64,000 bases of DNA from Chloroflexus aggregans DSM 9485 (GCF_000021945.1 NC_011831.1:2493353-2557352); one strand, 5' to 3'; positions 9,776 through 19,465 are shown, counted from the stretch's first letter. A program made the numbers and translations. Notes: generated by a model from the sequence alone, not told the origin.

Positions 9776-9790
9776 TGAAACATAGTTTCA
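9776..9790. promoter_or_regulatory. Fur/Zur-like palindromic operator candidate
   Basis: TGAAAC-ATA-GTTTCA is a 15-base palindrome directly after the -10 box, where a bound repressor would block initiation. Its 7-1-7 layout resembles Fur-family boxes (TGATAAT-N-ATTATCA type). Given the downstream metal importer, a zinc- or manganese-responsive repressor is the natural candidate. No repressor gene is nearby. Confidence 0.5.
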
Positions 9791-9807
9791 TTAAGGAGGC
9801 AGATACT

Positions 9808-10869
9808 ATGCGACATTTGCAGCGAATCATCGGTATCCTATTGACAACATTGCTAATTGTCGCATGTGGTCAAACCCCGGTCGCCCAACCGACCGGAACA
9901 CCGGGTAACGAAACAGCCGCCCTGCCGACCACTGCGCCAACAACAGCACCAGCTCCGACCGAAGTACCAACTGCTCAACCGACTGTAGCGCCCGAACCGC
10001 TTGCCGTCATGGCCAGCACGACCATCGTGGCCGACGTAGTACGTCAGATCGGCGGTGAACGGGTGAAGGTGGAGACGATCGTACCGCCCGGCGCCGATGG
10101 TCACAACTATGAGCCAACACCACAAGATTTAGCTCGGGTAAGCACGGCCAGGATAATCTTTACCGTTGGCGCCGGATACGAAGAGTTTCTCGATCGGCTG
10201 ATCGCCAGTTCGGGGACGAAGGCCGAAGTCGTTAGCTTGTCCGAGAACCTCGCCTTGCGCACACTACGCGAGGAAGAGGTTGGCAATGTTATGCATAGCC
10301 ACGAGCATGGTGATGAACACGGTGATGAACACGGTGTTGGTGCAACCGATCCCCATACATGGACCGATCCGAGCAACGTCAAGATTTGGGTCGATGTGAT
10401 TGCCTCAAATCTAAGTCGGCTCGATCCGGCAAATGGATCATTCTACACCGAGCGTGCCGCCGCTTATCAGCGCCAACTCGATGAACTCGACCGTTGGATT
10501 GCCGAGCAGTTTGCCGCAATCCCTGCCGAACGACGGTTGATCGTGGCGGATCATATTCTTTTCGGCTACATGGCCGATCGATACGGTTTGCAGCAGGTCG
10601 GTGCCATTATTCCCGGTGTTAGCACCAGCGCAACACCTTCGGCCCAAGAACTTGCTGCCTTGCAAGATCTGATCACCAAGCGGGGAATCAAGGCGATCTT
10701 TGTCGGTGAAATAGCCAACTCGCAACTGGCCGAGCAGATCGCACGCGATACAGGAGCCAAGATCGTGACGGTTCTTACCGAAACCCTGACCGATGCCAAC
10801 GGGCCGGGGGCAACGTATATCGACTATATGCGCTTTAACGTACAACAGATAGTTAATGCGCTGCGCTAA
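9808..10869 (+). CDS. Zinc-type ABC transporter substrate-binding lipoprotein
   Basis: Cluster A-I (ZnuA/TroA) solute-binding protein, 353 residues. The ATG at 9808 has AAGGAGG eight bases upstream; an earlier ATG at 9775 lies in the operator and is rejected. Lipobox LIVAC gives lipid-modified C20, followed by a Pro/Thr-rich linker (24-65). Expected metal ligands are H99 (DGHNYEP), H183 (DPHTW), H249 (VADHILF) and E301 (FVGEIAN). A His/Asp/Glu loop (163-176) encoded by a 12-base tandem repeat is typical of zinc importers. Three His ligands plus the loop favour zinc over manganese. Confidence 0.88.
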   Translation: MRHLQRIIGILLTTLLIVACGQTPVAQPTGTPGNETAALPTTAPTTAPAPTEVPTAQPTVAPEPLAVMASTTIVADVVRQIGGERVKVETIVPPGADGHNYEPTPQDLARVSTARIIFTVGAGYEEFLDRLIASSGTKAEVVSLSENLALRTLREEEVGNVMHSHEHGDEHGDEHGVGATDPHTWTDPSNVKIWVDVIASNLSRLDPANGSFYTERAAAYQRQLDELDRWIAEQFAAIPAERRLIVADHILFGYMADRYGLQQVGAIIPGVSTSATPSAQELAALQDLITKRGIKAIFVGEIANSQLAEQIARDTGAKIVTVLTETLTDANGPGATYIDYMRFNVQQIVNALR

Positions 10870-10904
10870 TAGCTCGGTTTCTCGGTTACAATACAGACAG
10901 CAAA

Positions 10905-10929
10905 GTGGGCGATGCAATGCGTCGCCCAC
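10905..10929. terminator. Intra-operon hairpin after substrate-binding gene
   Basis: GTGGGCGA (10905-10912) pairs with TCGCCCAC (10922-10929) across a 9-base loop, 35 bases after the binding-protein stop and before the ATPase. With no T-run it is probably a 3' stabiliser or attenuator, giving more binding protein than membrane components, a common pattern in ABC operons. Confidence 0.5.
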
Positions 10930-10961
10930 ACCTTCATCATATTGTGCGGGTGGAGTTATCT

Positions 10962-11798
10962 ATGACGGTTGCAGTATCCCCCGCTTCGGTGCAAATTGCC
11001 GATTCGACAATTGCGCCGGCGCTTGACATTCGCCATCTCACCGTTCGCTATCGCGAGATTGAAGCGATTAGCGATGTTTCAGCCACAATTGCCGTGGGCG
11101 AACATATCGCGATTATCGGTCCAAATGGAGCCGGCAAAAGTACGCTCCTAAAGGCAATTGCCGGTCTGCAACCAATTGCTACCGGTGAAATTCGCTGGTT
11201 CGGCAATACCCAAGCCGAACCGAACACCATCGCGTATGTTCCGCAACGACTGCAAGTAGACTGGCGCTTTCCGGTGTCCGTCAGTGACGTTGTGTTGATG
11301 GGGCGGGTTGGCCGGATCGGTTTATTCCGCCGGCCATCGGCCCACGATCGTTTGCTCGTTCAACGGGCACTCGAACGAGTAGGACTGGCTGCATTTGCCA
11401 ATCGTCAAATCGGGCAGTTGTCGGGTGGGCAGCAGCAACGGGTCTTTTTGGCACGAGCGTTAGCCCAAGAAGCTCGTCTGTTGTTGATGGACGAACCACT
11501 GGTGGGGTTGGATATCCCATCGCAAGATGAGATATTCCGTGCATTGGCCTCACTACGGAGTGAGCGGGTGACGGTCTTGACCGCATTGCACGATCTGCAA
11601 CAGGCGAGCCGGTATTTCGACCGTGTGATGCTGCTCAACCGACGGCTCATTGCCTTTGCGCCGGCTCGTGAAGCGTTTACCGCGATGAATCTCGTCGCCA
11701 CCTACGGCGGCCATCTCCATCTGACCAGCAGCGGCGATAGCATCTTGACTATCGCCGATAGTTGTTGTGATTCCTCACAAATGACACACCATGATTGA
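10962..11798 (+). CDS. Metal ABC transporter ATP-binding protein
   Basis: ZnuC/MntB-family ATPase, 278 residues from ATG 10962, which has GGTGGAG just upstream. Walker A IIGPNGAGKST (about 51-61), Q-loop YVPQRLQVDW, signature LSGGQQQ (153-159), Walker B LLLMDE (173-178) and switch H210 (ALHDLQ) are all intact. YVPQR and WRFPVSVSDVVLMGR are typical of zinc/manganese importers. It overlaps the permease gene by eight bases. An upstream in-frame ATG at 10905 lies within the hairpin and is unlikely to be used. Confidence 0.93.
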   Translation: MTVAVSPASVQIADSTIAPALDIRHLTVRYREIEAISDVSATIAVGEHIAIIGPNGAGKSTLLKAIAGLQPIATGEIRWFGNTQAEPNTIAYVPQRLQVDWRFPVSVSDVVLMGRVGRIGLFRRPSAHDRLLVQRALERVGLAAFANRQIGQLSGGQQQRVFLARALAQEARLLLMDEPLVGLDIPSQDEIFRALASLRSERVTVLTALHDLQQASRYFDRVMLLNRRLIAFAPAREAFTAMNLVATYGGHLHLTSSGDSILTIADSCCDSSQMTHHD

Positions 11799-12627
11799 TC
11801 TTCTGACAGCTCCGTTGGCGTATTCCTTCATGCAGCGCGGACTGATCGCAGCGCTGTTGGTCGGTATTGTCTGCTCCGTCGTCGGTGTGTATGTCGTACT
11901 ACGCGGGATGGCGTTTTTGGGCGATGCACTGGCCCACGCCATCTTACCCGGCATTGCCGTCGGCTACCTCGTTAACGGGGCCAACCGCGGGACGCTGTTT
12001 TGGTGGGCATTGGGAACGGCGCTGGTCAGCACATTTTCGATTGGCGCCATCAGCCGGGCTACTAAGATTCGTGAAGACACCGCCATTGGGATCGTCTTTG
12101 CCGCGATGCTCGCGCTGGGTGTCGCCCTCATTTCAACCGTGCGCAATTCGGCGGTTGATCTGTCACACTTCCTGTTTGGCAATATTTTGGGGGTCAGCGA
12201 GAGCGATCTCTGGCGGATCACCCTCTTCGGCATAGTGGTCATCACGGTGATTATCCTCTTCTACAAGGAGCTGATGGTGATCACCTTTGACCCGATTCTT
12301 GCCGCGACCTTGCGCTTACCGGTACGATTCTTCGATGTGCTCTTGCTCACGTTACTGGCTATCGCGATTGTCGTTGCCATTCAAACGGTCGGCGTCGCGC
12401 TGACCATCGCCATTCTGGTGACACCACCGGCAACCACAGCGTTCTTTACCCATCGTATGCACACCATGATGATCGCGGCCACCGGCCTGGCAATGATTGC
12501 CGGCGTGGTGGGACTCTATGCCTCATACTACTTTAGCATCGCTTCGGGGTCGGCGATTGTGCTGACCAGCACCCTCATCTTTGTGTTGGTATGGATCGGT
12601 TCGCGTCTGCGTCGGCGTAACGTCTGA
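11791..12627 (+). CDS. Metal ABC transporter permease
   Basis: ZnuB/TroC-family (ABC-3) integral membrane protein, 278 residues with about eight hydrophobic segments. Family motifs include YVVLRGMAFLGDALAHAILPG near the N-terminus and IAIVVAIQTVGVALTIAILV later. It completes a binding protein-ATPase-permease importer, presumably for Zn2+. The start overlaps the ATPase stop, indicating coupled translation. Confidence 0.93.
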   Translation: MIDLLTAPLAYSFMQRGLIAALLVGIVCSVVGVYVVLRGMAFLGDALAHAILPGIAVGYLVNGANRGTLFWWALGTALVSTFSIGAISRATKIREDTAIGIVFAAMLALGVALISTVRNSAVDLSHFLFGNILGVSESDLWRITLFGIVVITVIILFYKELMVITFDPILAATLRLPVRFFDVLLLTLLAIAIVVAIQTVGVALTIAILVTPPATTAFFTHRMHTMMIAATGLAMIAGVVGLYASYYFSIASGSAIVLTSTLIFVLVWIGSRLRRRNV

Positions 12628-12772
12628 TCATGTAGTACAATTGTTGCAATCGGCACACGCGGTCGTCGTGTGGCGATGGTGTGATCAGACAATAGGCGTG
12701 ATCATCGTTCCCCGACACAGCATCGGAACTGTTGCTACGAGTGGAACGGCAACCCACGCACTGCGACGCGGT

Positions 12773-15361
12773 ATGAACATCCGGCATTGGCTTGCAATCG
12801 TAGCCTTCCTGGTGGTGATCCCCGTTCGCACGGTCACTGCCCAGTCCACCACGGCATCGCTTTGGGCACTGAATCGATGTGGCGCCGGGGATACCGTTCA
12901 GTATACGCTGCTGGCGGCCGGTGCGATTGATCCAGCAGCACTTGCTCCCGGTGGTGTGGAAATTCCCAGCTACACTGAGGCGTTTAGGCCGTTGCAGCCA
13001 TTCTTGGCGGCAGCCGATCTAGGGATGGCAATACTCGCCGGTCCGCTCGCCGGTGGAACCGCACCGGCATTTGCGACAGCGTTGGCCGAACATAAGTTGT
13101 TACTGCTGGGGGCAGCGCATCCCCGCCTTCTCGACCTCGGCCCGTCCGGTGTTACCGCTACACTCCAGACGTTATCACGCTACGGTATCTATCAGCACGG
13201 TGCTGCCGATAGCCGGGATGCGCCACCGTTCTTGAAAGTTACCGTTCCCCATCCGAGCGCACCACTGACCGTTGGCTTTCTTAGTGCGACATGGGGGTTA
13301 GATGGTAACGCCGATCCACGAAGTCAGATCAATATCTTAGCCGACGTAGCCGGGGTATTGCCGAGCATTACCACGGCGATTGAACAGGCTCGCCAACAAA
13401 CCGAACTCGTTGTGGTCATGGCAATATGGGGGCAACCGAACGACCCCGATCCCACCCAAGCGCGGCTCAACGCAGCGCGTAACCTGATTGCCGCCGGAGC
13501 CGATGTGGTAATCGGAAGTATTCCGGGAACGACTGCTACCGTCGATTGGGTGCGGGCCGGTGATCGGGAAGGGTTGTTGATCGTTTCACCGGGTGACTTG
13601 ATCGGTAGCGCAACCTCACCGGCATTCCTTGCTTACATTGGTGTGGCCCGTGATACCGATGGTGCCGTGCGCGTGACCGGCTTTCGCTATTTGCCGATTA
13701 ATCCCGGCAACGGCAATCGCGGACCCACCCCGTTGCCGGACGTGCCCAACGAGTTGGCAACGTTGCTCGGCGATCCTGGCCGGCTCCATGCTGTGCCATC
13801 AACGCCACCGCCTACCAAGGTCGAGGTGTGTCCGGCAATCGTCTTGCCTGAAGCGCCGAACATACCGATCCCCGGTGATTTTGCCCGCTTTTACCAGACG
13901 TTCGGGAATGATCGATCGCACGACCTGATCAATGCAATCGCTTTGCTAGGCTTGCCACTTGGATCACCTCGACGTGAATTAACCGGAGATTGTCGTCAAG
14001 AGGTTGCCGTGCTCTATACCGAACGTCAACGCTTAGAGTTACACCCAGAGAACGATTGGCCATACCGTGTCCAAGGTTCGCATCTCGGTACCGTTGCCTT
14101 TCGTTACAGTTATCCCAACGAATCGGTTATACCACGCACCAATCTCGACGACCCGGCAACCTTTGCGCATCCGCGCTTTCGTGCCTTCTACGAACGCTAC
14201 GGTGGGCTAAGCATGTTTGGATATCCGATTAGCGGTGCTCTGATCGAACGCGACCCCAACACCGGGCGGGATCTGGTGGTGCAATACTTTGAGCGGGCCA
14301 GATTTGAGCTAGACCCGGTTATTCCGCCTCCAGAAAATCCACTGTGGCAAGTACGTTTGGGCTTGCTCGGACGTGAAGTAGGATCATTAGCGATGAACAT
14401 TCTCTGCCCAACCAGCATCGCACCGGCAGCGAGTAGTAGTCTACCGGCGACAATCCCTGCGCTTACCCCGACGATCGCCGACGTAGCCCAACGTGACGGT
14501 GGAGAAACATTGGCGATTACAGCGCTCATCGTCCTCGCGCTCGCTTTCGTCGGAACCCTCATGGTCGCAATGTACGATTTGTATCGTTATGCCGAACGAC
14601 ACCCGATCGCCGGCCTTAACAGACGACGCGGCCATCCAGCGACGAGCAGCGATTCACTATCTCCACGAACTGAAACATGGCAAGAACAACTGAAGAGGTT
14701 TCCTTCGTGGCGCAGACCGGCATCATCCTCGGAGTCAGAGTCACGTGAAGACACAGCCATGCCTACTGCACCTAAATCTTTCTTATTAAAATGGCACAAA
14801 GGTAAACGTGATACTGAAAGCGCAACACCCAAGCGACCGGCATGGCGCCAACCTTCACGTTCGCGCACAAACCAGACCCAACCAACTGAATCGTCATCTG
14901 CTCACATCACTGACCAACGGCCGGCACTAACCAATCCAAGGTCAATAGATACCTTGCGGCAGCCTACAAACGAGTCTGGATCACCCGAGTCATCGCACAA
15001 CCGGGCAGAACGAGAGTGGCTCGATGAAGCGACGTCCAACCTGTTCCCGAACAGAACCGACCATCCGGTAGACTGGAGTGATCTCCCACCGGCCGAGCGC
15101 GAGCGGTGGATGCAAGAATTGGGACCATTGACCGAGACAATGGACACCGATGTACCACCGGCAGAGCGCGCTCGTTGGCAAGCGGAAATCGAAACACCGA
15201 CCCCAATGGACGAACCGGATTGGGACCACACCGAACCCCCGGTCTCACCACCGGCGAACAGTCGTGCCACGCGCCGTCTTGAAGATACGACTGCCGAACC
15301 ACCGCAGCAACCACCCGGTGATGACGACGAACTATTGCGAAAACTGCTTGGTATATACTAA
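12773..15361 (+). CDS. CapA-like secreted/membrane protein with disordered tail
   Basis: About 862 residues from ATG 12773, where a signal peptide begins (ending near TVTAQ); longer in-frame extensions lack this logic. Residues about 60-320 resemble the CapA/PgsA metallophosphatase-like fold (VVVMAIWGQPND, GADVVIGSIPGT). A following module (about 360-545) is of the type common in Chloroflexi extracellular proteins (GLSMFGYPISG, QYFERARFELD). A membrane helix lies near 580-605, then about 250 hydrophilic residues. These include two copies of a PPAER.RW motif and end in a DDDELLRKLLGIY block. No function assigned; possibly cell-surface polymer or envelope anchoring. Confidence 0.7.
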   Translation: MNIRHWLAIVAFLVVIPVRTVTAQSTTASLWALNRCGAGDTVQYTLLAAGAIDPAALAPGGVEIPSYTEAFRPLQPFLAAADLGMAILAGPLAGGTAPAFATALAEHKLLLLGAAHPRLLDLGPSGVTATLQTLSRYGIYQHGAADSRDAPPFLKVTVPHPSAPLTVGFLSATWGLDGNADPRSQINILADVAGVLPSITTAIEQARQQTELVVVMAIWGQPNDPDPTQARLNAARNLIAAGADVVIGSIPGTTATVDWVRAGDREGLLIVSPGDLIGSATSPAFLAYIGVARDTDGAVRVTGFRYLPINPGNGNRGPTPLPDVPNELATLLGDPGRLHAVPSTPPPTKVEVCPAIVLPEAPNIPIPGDFARFYQTFGNDRSHDLINAIALLGLPLGSPRRELTGDCRQEVAVLYTERQRLELHPENDWPYRVQGSHLGTVAFRYSYPNESVIPRTNLDDPATFAHPRFRAFYERYGGLSMFGYPISGALIERDPNTGRDLVVQYFERARFELDPVIPPPENPLWQVRLGLLGREVGSLAMNILCPTSIAPAASSSLPATIPALTPTIADVAQRDGGETLAITALIVLALAFVGTLMVAMYDLYRYAERHPIAGLNRRRGHPATSSDSLSPRTETWQEQLKRFPSWRRPASSSESESREDTAMPTAPKSFLLKWHKGKRDTESATPKRPAWRQPSRSRTNQTQPTESSSAHITDQRPALTNPRSIDTLRQPTNESGSPESSHNRAEREWLDEATSNLFPNRTDHPVDWSDLPPAERERWMQELGPLTETMDTDVPPAERARWQAEIETPTPMDEPDWDHTEPPVSPPANSRATRRLEDTTAEPPQQPPGDDDELLRKLLGIY

Positions 15362-15399
15362 TATAGTGTCAGGCGGGCACAAGATCGTTCGCATGATGG

Positions 15400-15428
15400 T
15401 TGATCGGTGAATGGTTGAATGCTATACT
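15400..15428 (+). promoter_or_regulatory. Promoter of ANTAR response regulator
   Basis: TTGATC (15400-15405), 17-base spacer, TATACT (15423-15428), 70 bases before the start of the response regulator. Four of six and five of six bases match the sigma70 consensus. Confidence 0.55.
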
Positions 15429-15498
15429 GCCTGCATGTATACAACGCACAGCAGTGCAGCCTACACAGGTTGTTAATCACGATAGAGGAGAAGAGCGT

Positions 15499-16074
15499 AT
15501 GCCCCAGACGCGACTGGTGATCGCCGACGATGAATCGATCATCCGCATGAATCTAAAAGAAACGCTCGTCAGTCTCGGCTATCTGGTAGTCGGCGAAGCC
15601 GGTGATGGCGTAAGCGTCATCAACCTCGCCCGTGAGTTACGTCCTGATCTCGTCTTGATGGACATCAAGATGCCGAAACTTGACGGTATTCAGGCCGCAC
15701 GCATTTTGACCGAAGAGAAGATCGCGCCGGTTCTGCTACTGACGGCATACTCCGACCGCGATCTCGTTGAGCGCGCCAAAGAGGCGGGGGTCGTCAATTA
15801 TATTGTGAAGCCATTCCGCGAGGCCGAGCTTTTGCCTGCCATCGAGATTGCCATTGCCCGCTATCAAGAGTTCCTCGAAATGGATCGGCAAGTCGCCGAT
15901 CTGAAAGAGACGCTCGAAACACGCAAACTGGTCGAGCGCGCCAAAGGCATTCTGATGGACACGCAAGGCTTGAAGGAAGCCGAGGCCTTCCGCAAGATAC
16001 AGCAACTGTCGATGAATACGCGCAAGTCCATGAAAGAGATCGCACAAGCAATTCTGCTGGCGCACGAGATTTAG
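15499..16074 (+). CDS. ANTAR-domain response regulator (AmiR/NasT type)
   Basis: 191 residues from ATG 15499, with GAGGAG eight bases upstream. The receiver domain (1-120) has D10/D11, phospho-acceptor D55 (LVLMDIKMP) and the switch lysine in IVKPFREAE. The C-terminal ANTAR domain (about 125-185: LVERAKGILMDTQGLKEAEAF) binds RNA hairpins and prevents transcription termination. No histidine kinase is adjacent, so it is an orphan; its RNA targets are unknown. Similar proteins in Actinobacteria and Chloroflexi are often paired at a distance with PAS kinases. Confidence 0.93.
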   Translation: MPQTRLVIADDESIIRMNLKETLVSLGYLVVGEAGDGVSVINLARELRPDLVLMDIKMPKLDGIQAARILTEEKIAPVLLLTAYSDRDLVERAKEAGVVNYIVKPFREAELLPAIEIAIARYQEFLEMDRQVADLKETLETRKLVERAKGILMDTQGLKEAEAFRKIQQLSMNTRKSMKEIAQAILLAHEI

Positions 16075-16228
16075 GGGCGCATCGCAAGGGGGACGAGCGG
16101 GTCGTTGTGTGAATGTACAGCCATAAAGTTACCCTTCGCCGTACTCGATACGGGTAGTTTGATGGCGGTTTCCCCGCTACGTTCCTCTTCCTCCCGCGGA
16201 TGTTGCAGTCGCTTATGAGGTCAGGTCC

Positions 16229-16813
16229 ATGTCATCCGCCGATGCCCCTTTACCGCCCGAACCACCATTACCGGTACGTTGGCGACGGTATCTAGCGCTG
16301 ATCGGGCCACATCTCGTGACACTTATCGTGAGTTTGTTGTTGTTCACTGCTCTTCACTACTGGTTTCTCCCCACACCATCATCGAGCGGCCCACAATTCG
16401 TGACCGCCACCCCTGCGCCCACCATCCCCCCAACGCCCATACCTACCCCGTTACCGACCGTACCGGCAGCACCACTTGACGATGGCTTGATCCGTCTCAC
16501 TATTCTCGATCTGCAAGCCGAAAACGCCCGTTTACGGGCGGCAACGCTGTTGCTTCGCGCGGCCATCACCATTGATGAAGCGGTCAGCGCACTGCAACGG
16601 AACGACTTCGCCGAAGCCGACCGCGCTTTAATGTCGGCTCGTCGGGCGCTTGATCGTGCGTATCAACTTAGCGTTGAGCCACAAAAAGGGCCTATCGATA
16701 CTATTCGCTTGCAGATGAGCCAGATCCGCGACGATCTCGGCATTCGACCCGAAGGTGCTGACCGCCGGCTGTGGCAGGTGCGACGACTCATCCTGACCCT
16801 CGTCGACGAATGA
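16229..16813 (+). CDS. Single-pass membrane protein, coiled-coil, unknown function
   Basis: 194 residues. A short Pro-rich cytoplasmic N-terminus precedes one hydrophobic helix (about 22-45), then a Pro/Thr-rich linker (about 50-80). An Ala/Arg/Leu-rich helical region (about 85-190) follows, with heptad-like patterns such as LQAENARLRAATLLLRAA. Topology suggests an extracytoplasmic helical domain. No family is recognised. It lies between the ANTAR regulator and msrP with 150- and 80-base gaps, so it is probably its own unit. Confidence 0.7.
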   Translation: MSSADAPLPPEPPLPVRWRRYLALIGPHLVTLIVSLLLFTALHYWFLPTPSSSGPQFVTATPAPTIPPTPIPTPLPTVPAAPLDDGLIRLTILDLQAENARLRAATLLLRAAITIDEAVSALQRNDFAEADRALMSARRALDRAYQLSVEPQKGPIDTIRLQMSQIRDDLGIRPEGADRRLWQVRRLILTLVDE

Positions 16814-16893
16814 AACCGGCCATCCTTTTCGCAGCGAGCGTCGTATAATACCCATGACGACTGCATAAGGCTGGCAATCTAGAAAGCTCTGCT

Positions 16894-17841
16894 ATGTACT
16901 GCGATCCTACGATACGTTCGTCAGAGATCACCCCCGAATCGGTCTATTTCAGTCGCCGCACCATCTTGCGCGGTTTGGGTGTAATCGGATTGAGTGCGCT
17001 GCTGAATGCCTGCGGCGTACCGTTATCTGCCGATACTACCGGCTCGCCGTCGGCGAGCAACACGACCGGTCTGCGCGATGAGCTTGGTGATCCGGCGAAC
17101 AGCTTTGAGCAAATTACGAACTATAACAACTTCTACGAATTTACGACGGATAAAGAGGATGTAGCCCGCCGCGCTGCCAATTTCGTCACTCACCCATGGA
17201 CGGTTGAGGTGACGGGAATGGTGCGTAACCCACAGATTTTTGCAATTGAAGATATCTTAACGCAGTTCGATCAAGAAGAACGGATCTACCGTCTGCGCTG
17301 CGTTGAAGGCTGGTCGATGGTCATCCCGTGGCAAGGTTTTCCGCTTCGTAAATTGCTGGCCATCGTTGAGCCGACAGCACAGGCCCAATACGTCCGTTTT
17401 GAGACCCTTTACGACCCCGATCAGATGCCGGGACAACGCGATCGCTACTTTCCCTGGCCGTATGTCGAAGGGTTGCGTATCGATGAAGCAATGCACGATC
17501 TGACGCTCCTCAGCACCGGCCTCTATGGGCGAACCCTCTTGCCCCAAAATGGTGCGCCGCTACGGTTGGTTGTTCCGTGGAAGTATGGCTTCAAGAGTAT
17601 CAAATCGATTGTTAAGATCGAACTAACCGACCAAATGCCGGTTTCGTTGTGGATGGCAGTCGCCCCGCACGAATACGGCTTCTACGCCAACGTTAATCCC
17701 GACGTACCACACCCGCGTTGGTCGCAAGCGACCGAGCGGCGTATCGGCGAGTTGGGCCGCCGAAAGACGTTACCGTTCAACGGGTATGCGGAACAGGTAG
17801 CGGCACTCTACGCCGGTATGGATTTACGCAAGAATTATTAG
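16894..17841 (+). CDS. msrP: Protein-methionine-sulfoxide reductase catalytic subunit MsrP
   Basis: YedY-family molybdopterin enzyme, 315 residues, which reduces methionine sulfoxide in envelope proteins. The twin-arginine signal SRRTILRG (20-27) fits Tat export; C40 (LLNACG) could alternatively be a lipid-anchored cysteine. Molybdenum ligand C136 lies in [15 protein letters not shown]. The C-terminal motif [17 protein letters not shown] is typical. The membrane partner MsrQ follows after 143 bases. Confidence 0.93.
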   Translation: MYCDPTIRSSEITPESVYFSRRTILRGLGVIGLSALLNACGVPLSADTTGSPSASNTTGLRDELGDPANSFEQITNYNNFYEFTTDKEDVARRAANFVTHPWTVEVTGMVRNPQIFAIEDILTQFDQEERIYRLRCVEGWSMVIPWQGFPLRKLLAIVEPTAQAQYVRFETLYDPDQMPGQRDRYFPWPYVEGLRIDEAMHDLTLLSTGLYGRTLLPQNGAPLRLVVPWKYGFKSIKSIVKIELTDQMPVSLWMAVAPHEYGFYANVNPDVPHPRWSQATERRIGELGRRKTLPFNGYAEQVAALYAGMDLRKNY

Positions 17842-17984
17842 CTTTACCACATGAATGGACCGCTAGATTGGTAGCGCGAAGTTCGTTGTGCGGCTTACCG
17901 CGATGGAACCACCGAGTGGTTTTGCACCGTGGGTGTTCAGACCTGCTGCTACCAACTCCACGTTACCCTTCGAGGGTATTGACG

Positions 17985-18587
17985 ATGACGAAATTGATAC
18001 GTCTGGCCCCACACCTGATCGGCTGGCTACCTCTCGCCTTGCTCATCGGCGATGCGCTCGGTAATCGACTAACGGTGAATCCGATCCAATATCTGACCCA
18101 GCGAACCGGCTGGTTTGCGTTGGTCTTGTTACTGGCGACATTAGCATGCACCCCGCTGAACCGCTGGCTAGGCTGGAAACAAGTTATGCGCTGGCGCCGC
18201 CCGCTTGGCCTCTACAGCTTTGCGTATGCCGGAATGCACGTCGCCATCTTTGTAGGCGTGGATTATGGGCTTGATCTTGGCCTGATCGTCCAAGCCATCG
18301 GCGAGAAACGCTACATTATCGCCGGAGTATTCGCTTTTCTGCTGCTCGTACCACTCGCCATCACCTCGACAACCGGTTGGCAACGACGCCTCAAACACTG
18401 GTGGCGTCGCCTCCATCGCCTCGTTTACCTCGCGGCCTCGTTGGCAGTGCTCCATTACCTATGGCTGAGCAAAGACCCCCGCCCGGCATTCGTGGCCGGT
18501 GGCGTCCTGATCGGACTACTGCTTGCCCGTTGGCTACGGGTGAGACTACCGAGACAGCACGCGCGGCTGAAAACCGATGTGGAGTAG
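17985..18587 (+). CDS. msrQ: Heme-binding membrane subunit MsrQ
   Basis: YedZ-family protein of 200 residues with about six transmembrane helices, passing electrons from the quinone or flavin pool to MsrP. The start at 17985 has GAGGG nine bases upstream, and the membrane protein begins there; an earlier ATG at 17718 overlaps msrP in another frame and is rejected. Conserved features: YSFAYAGMHVAIF, with a likely heme histidine; ITSTTGWQRRL; and WRRLHRLVYLAASLAVLHY, carrying further histidines. Confidence 0.92.
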   Translation: MTKLIRLAPHLIGWLPLALLIGDALGNRLTVNPIQYLTQRTGWFALVLLLATLACTPLNRWLGWKQVMRWRRPLGLYSFAYAGMHVAIFVGVDYGLDLGLIVQAIGEKRYIIAGVFAFLLLVPLAITSTTGWQRRLKHWWRRLHRLVYLAASLAVLHYLWLSKDPRPAFVAGGVLIGLLLARWLRVRLPRQHARLKTDVE

Positions 18588-18660
18588 AGCTTTCACACGG
18601 AGCAAGGTGATGGTATCATACCGCCTAGGCAAAGTCGGATGGACGTGATACAATACAATC

Positions 18661-19404
18661 ATGAGCGAATTAAAAGACAAACTTGTCCTCGTCGTTGATG
18701 ACGAGCCGCGCATGATCGCCTTCATGCGCATGAATTTAGAACTCGAGGGGATGCGGGTGACTACTGCCACCAATGGCCGTGAGGCCGTCGAGAAGGTGCG
18801 CGAGGAGATGCCCGACATCGTTTTGCTCGACGTGATGATGCCGGTGATGGACGGGTTCGAGGCACTTCGCCGCATCCGTAGCTTCTCGCAAGTACCGGTG
18901 ATCATTCTCACGGCAAAAGATGAGGAAGAGGATCGGGTGCGTGGCCTTGAACTTGGGGCTGACGATTACGTCGGCAAACCGTTTAGCCAACGTGAACTGA
19001 TCAGTCGCATCCGAGCCGTCTTACGCCGTCACTACACCCAACCGCCCATCCCACAAACGCTGGTCAAGGTCGACGACCGGCTCAGCATCGATTTCGCCCG
19101 CCGTGAAGTGTTGGTTGACGGGAAGCGGGTCAATCTGCGCCCCACCGAATATCGCTTGCTGTACCATCTGGTGCAGAACGCCGGTTATGTGTTAACCCAC
19201 GAGATGTTGCTGAGCAAAGTGTGGGGGCCAGAATATCGTGACGAAAGCCATTATCTGCGTTTGTACATTACGTATCTGCGCCAAAAGATTGAAGAAGACC
19301 CTTCCAATCCGCGTTACATTTTGACCGAACGTGGGGTAGGGTATCGGTTTGTTGACTTTCCCGGCGCACGCCGGCTCAATACGACCGAAACACCGGTGGT
19401 CTGA
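18661..19404 (+). CDS. OmpR/PhoB-family response regulator
   Basis: 247 residues. The receiver has D13/D14, phospho-acceptor D57 (IVLLDVMMP) and K106 ([10 protein letters not shown]). A winged-helix DNA-binding domain covers about 130-232 ([40 protein letters not shown]). No kinase gene is adjacent. Two overlapping TACAAT boxes (18649-18659) end just before the ATG, so a leaderless or very short-leader transcript is possible. Confidence 0.93.
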   Translation: MSELKDKLVLVVDDEPRMIAFMRMNLELEGMRVTTATNGREAVEKVREEMPDIVLLDVMMPVMDGFEALRRIRSFSQVPVIILTAKDEEEDRVRGLELGADDYVGKPFSQRELISRIRAVLRRHYTQPPIPQTLVKVDDRLSIDFARREVLVDGKRVNLRPTEYRLLYHLVQNAGYVLTHEMLLSKVWGPEYRDESHYLRLYITYLRQKIEEDPSNPRYILTERGVGYRFVDFPGARRLNTTETPVV

Positions 19405-19465
19405 ACGACCGTACCGGTTGATAGGCCGGCGATCTTAACAGGAACCACCGCCGTGGGCAGCACCG

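Noticed and set aside
12581-12772. 64-residue N-terminal extension of the CapA-like protein
   Set aside because: It overlaps the permease gene and would bury the evident signal peptide that starts at 12773.
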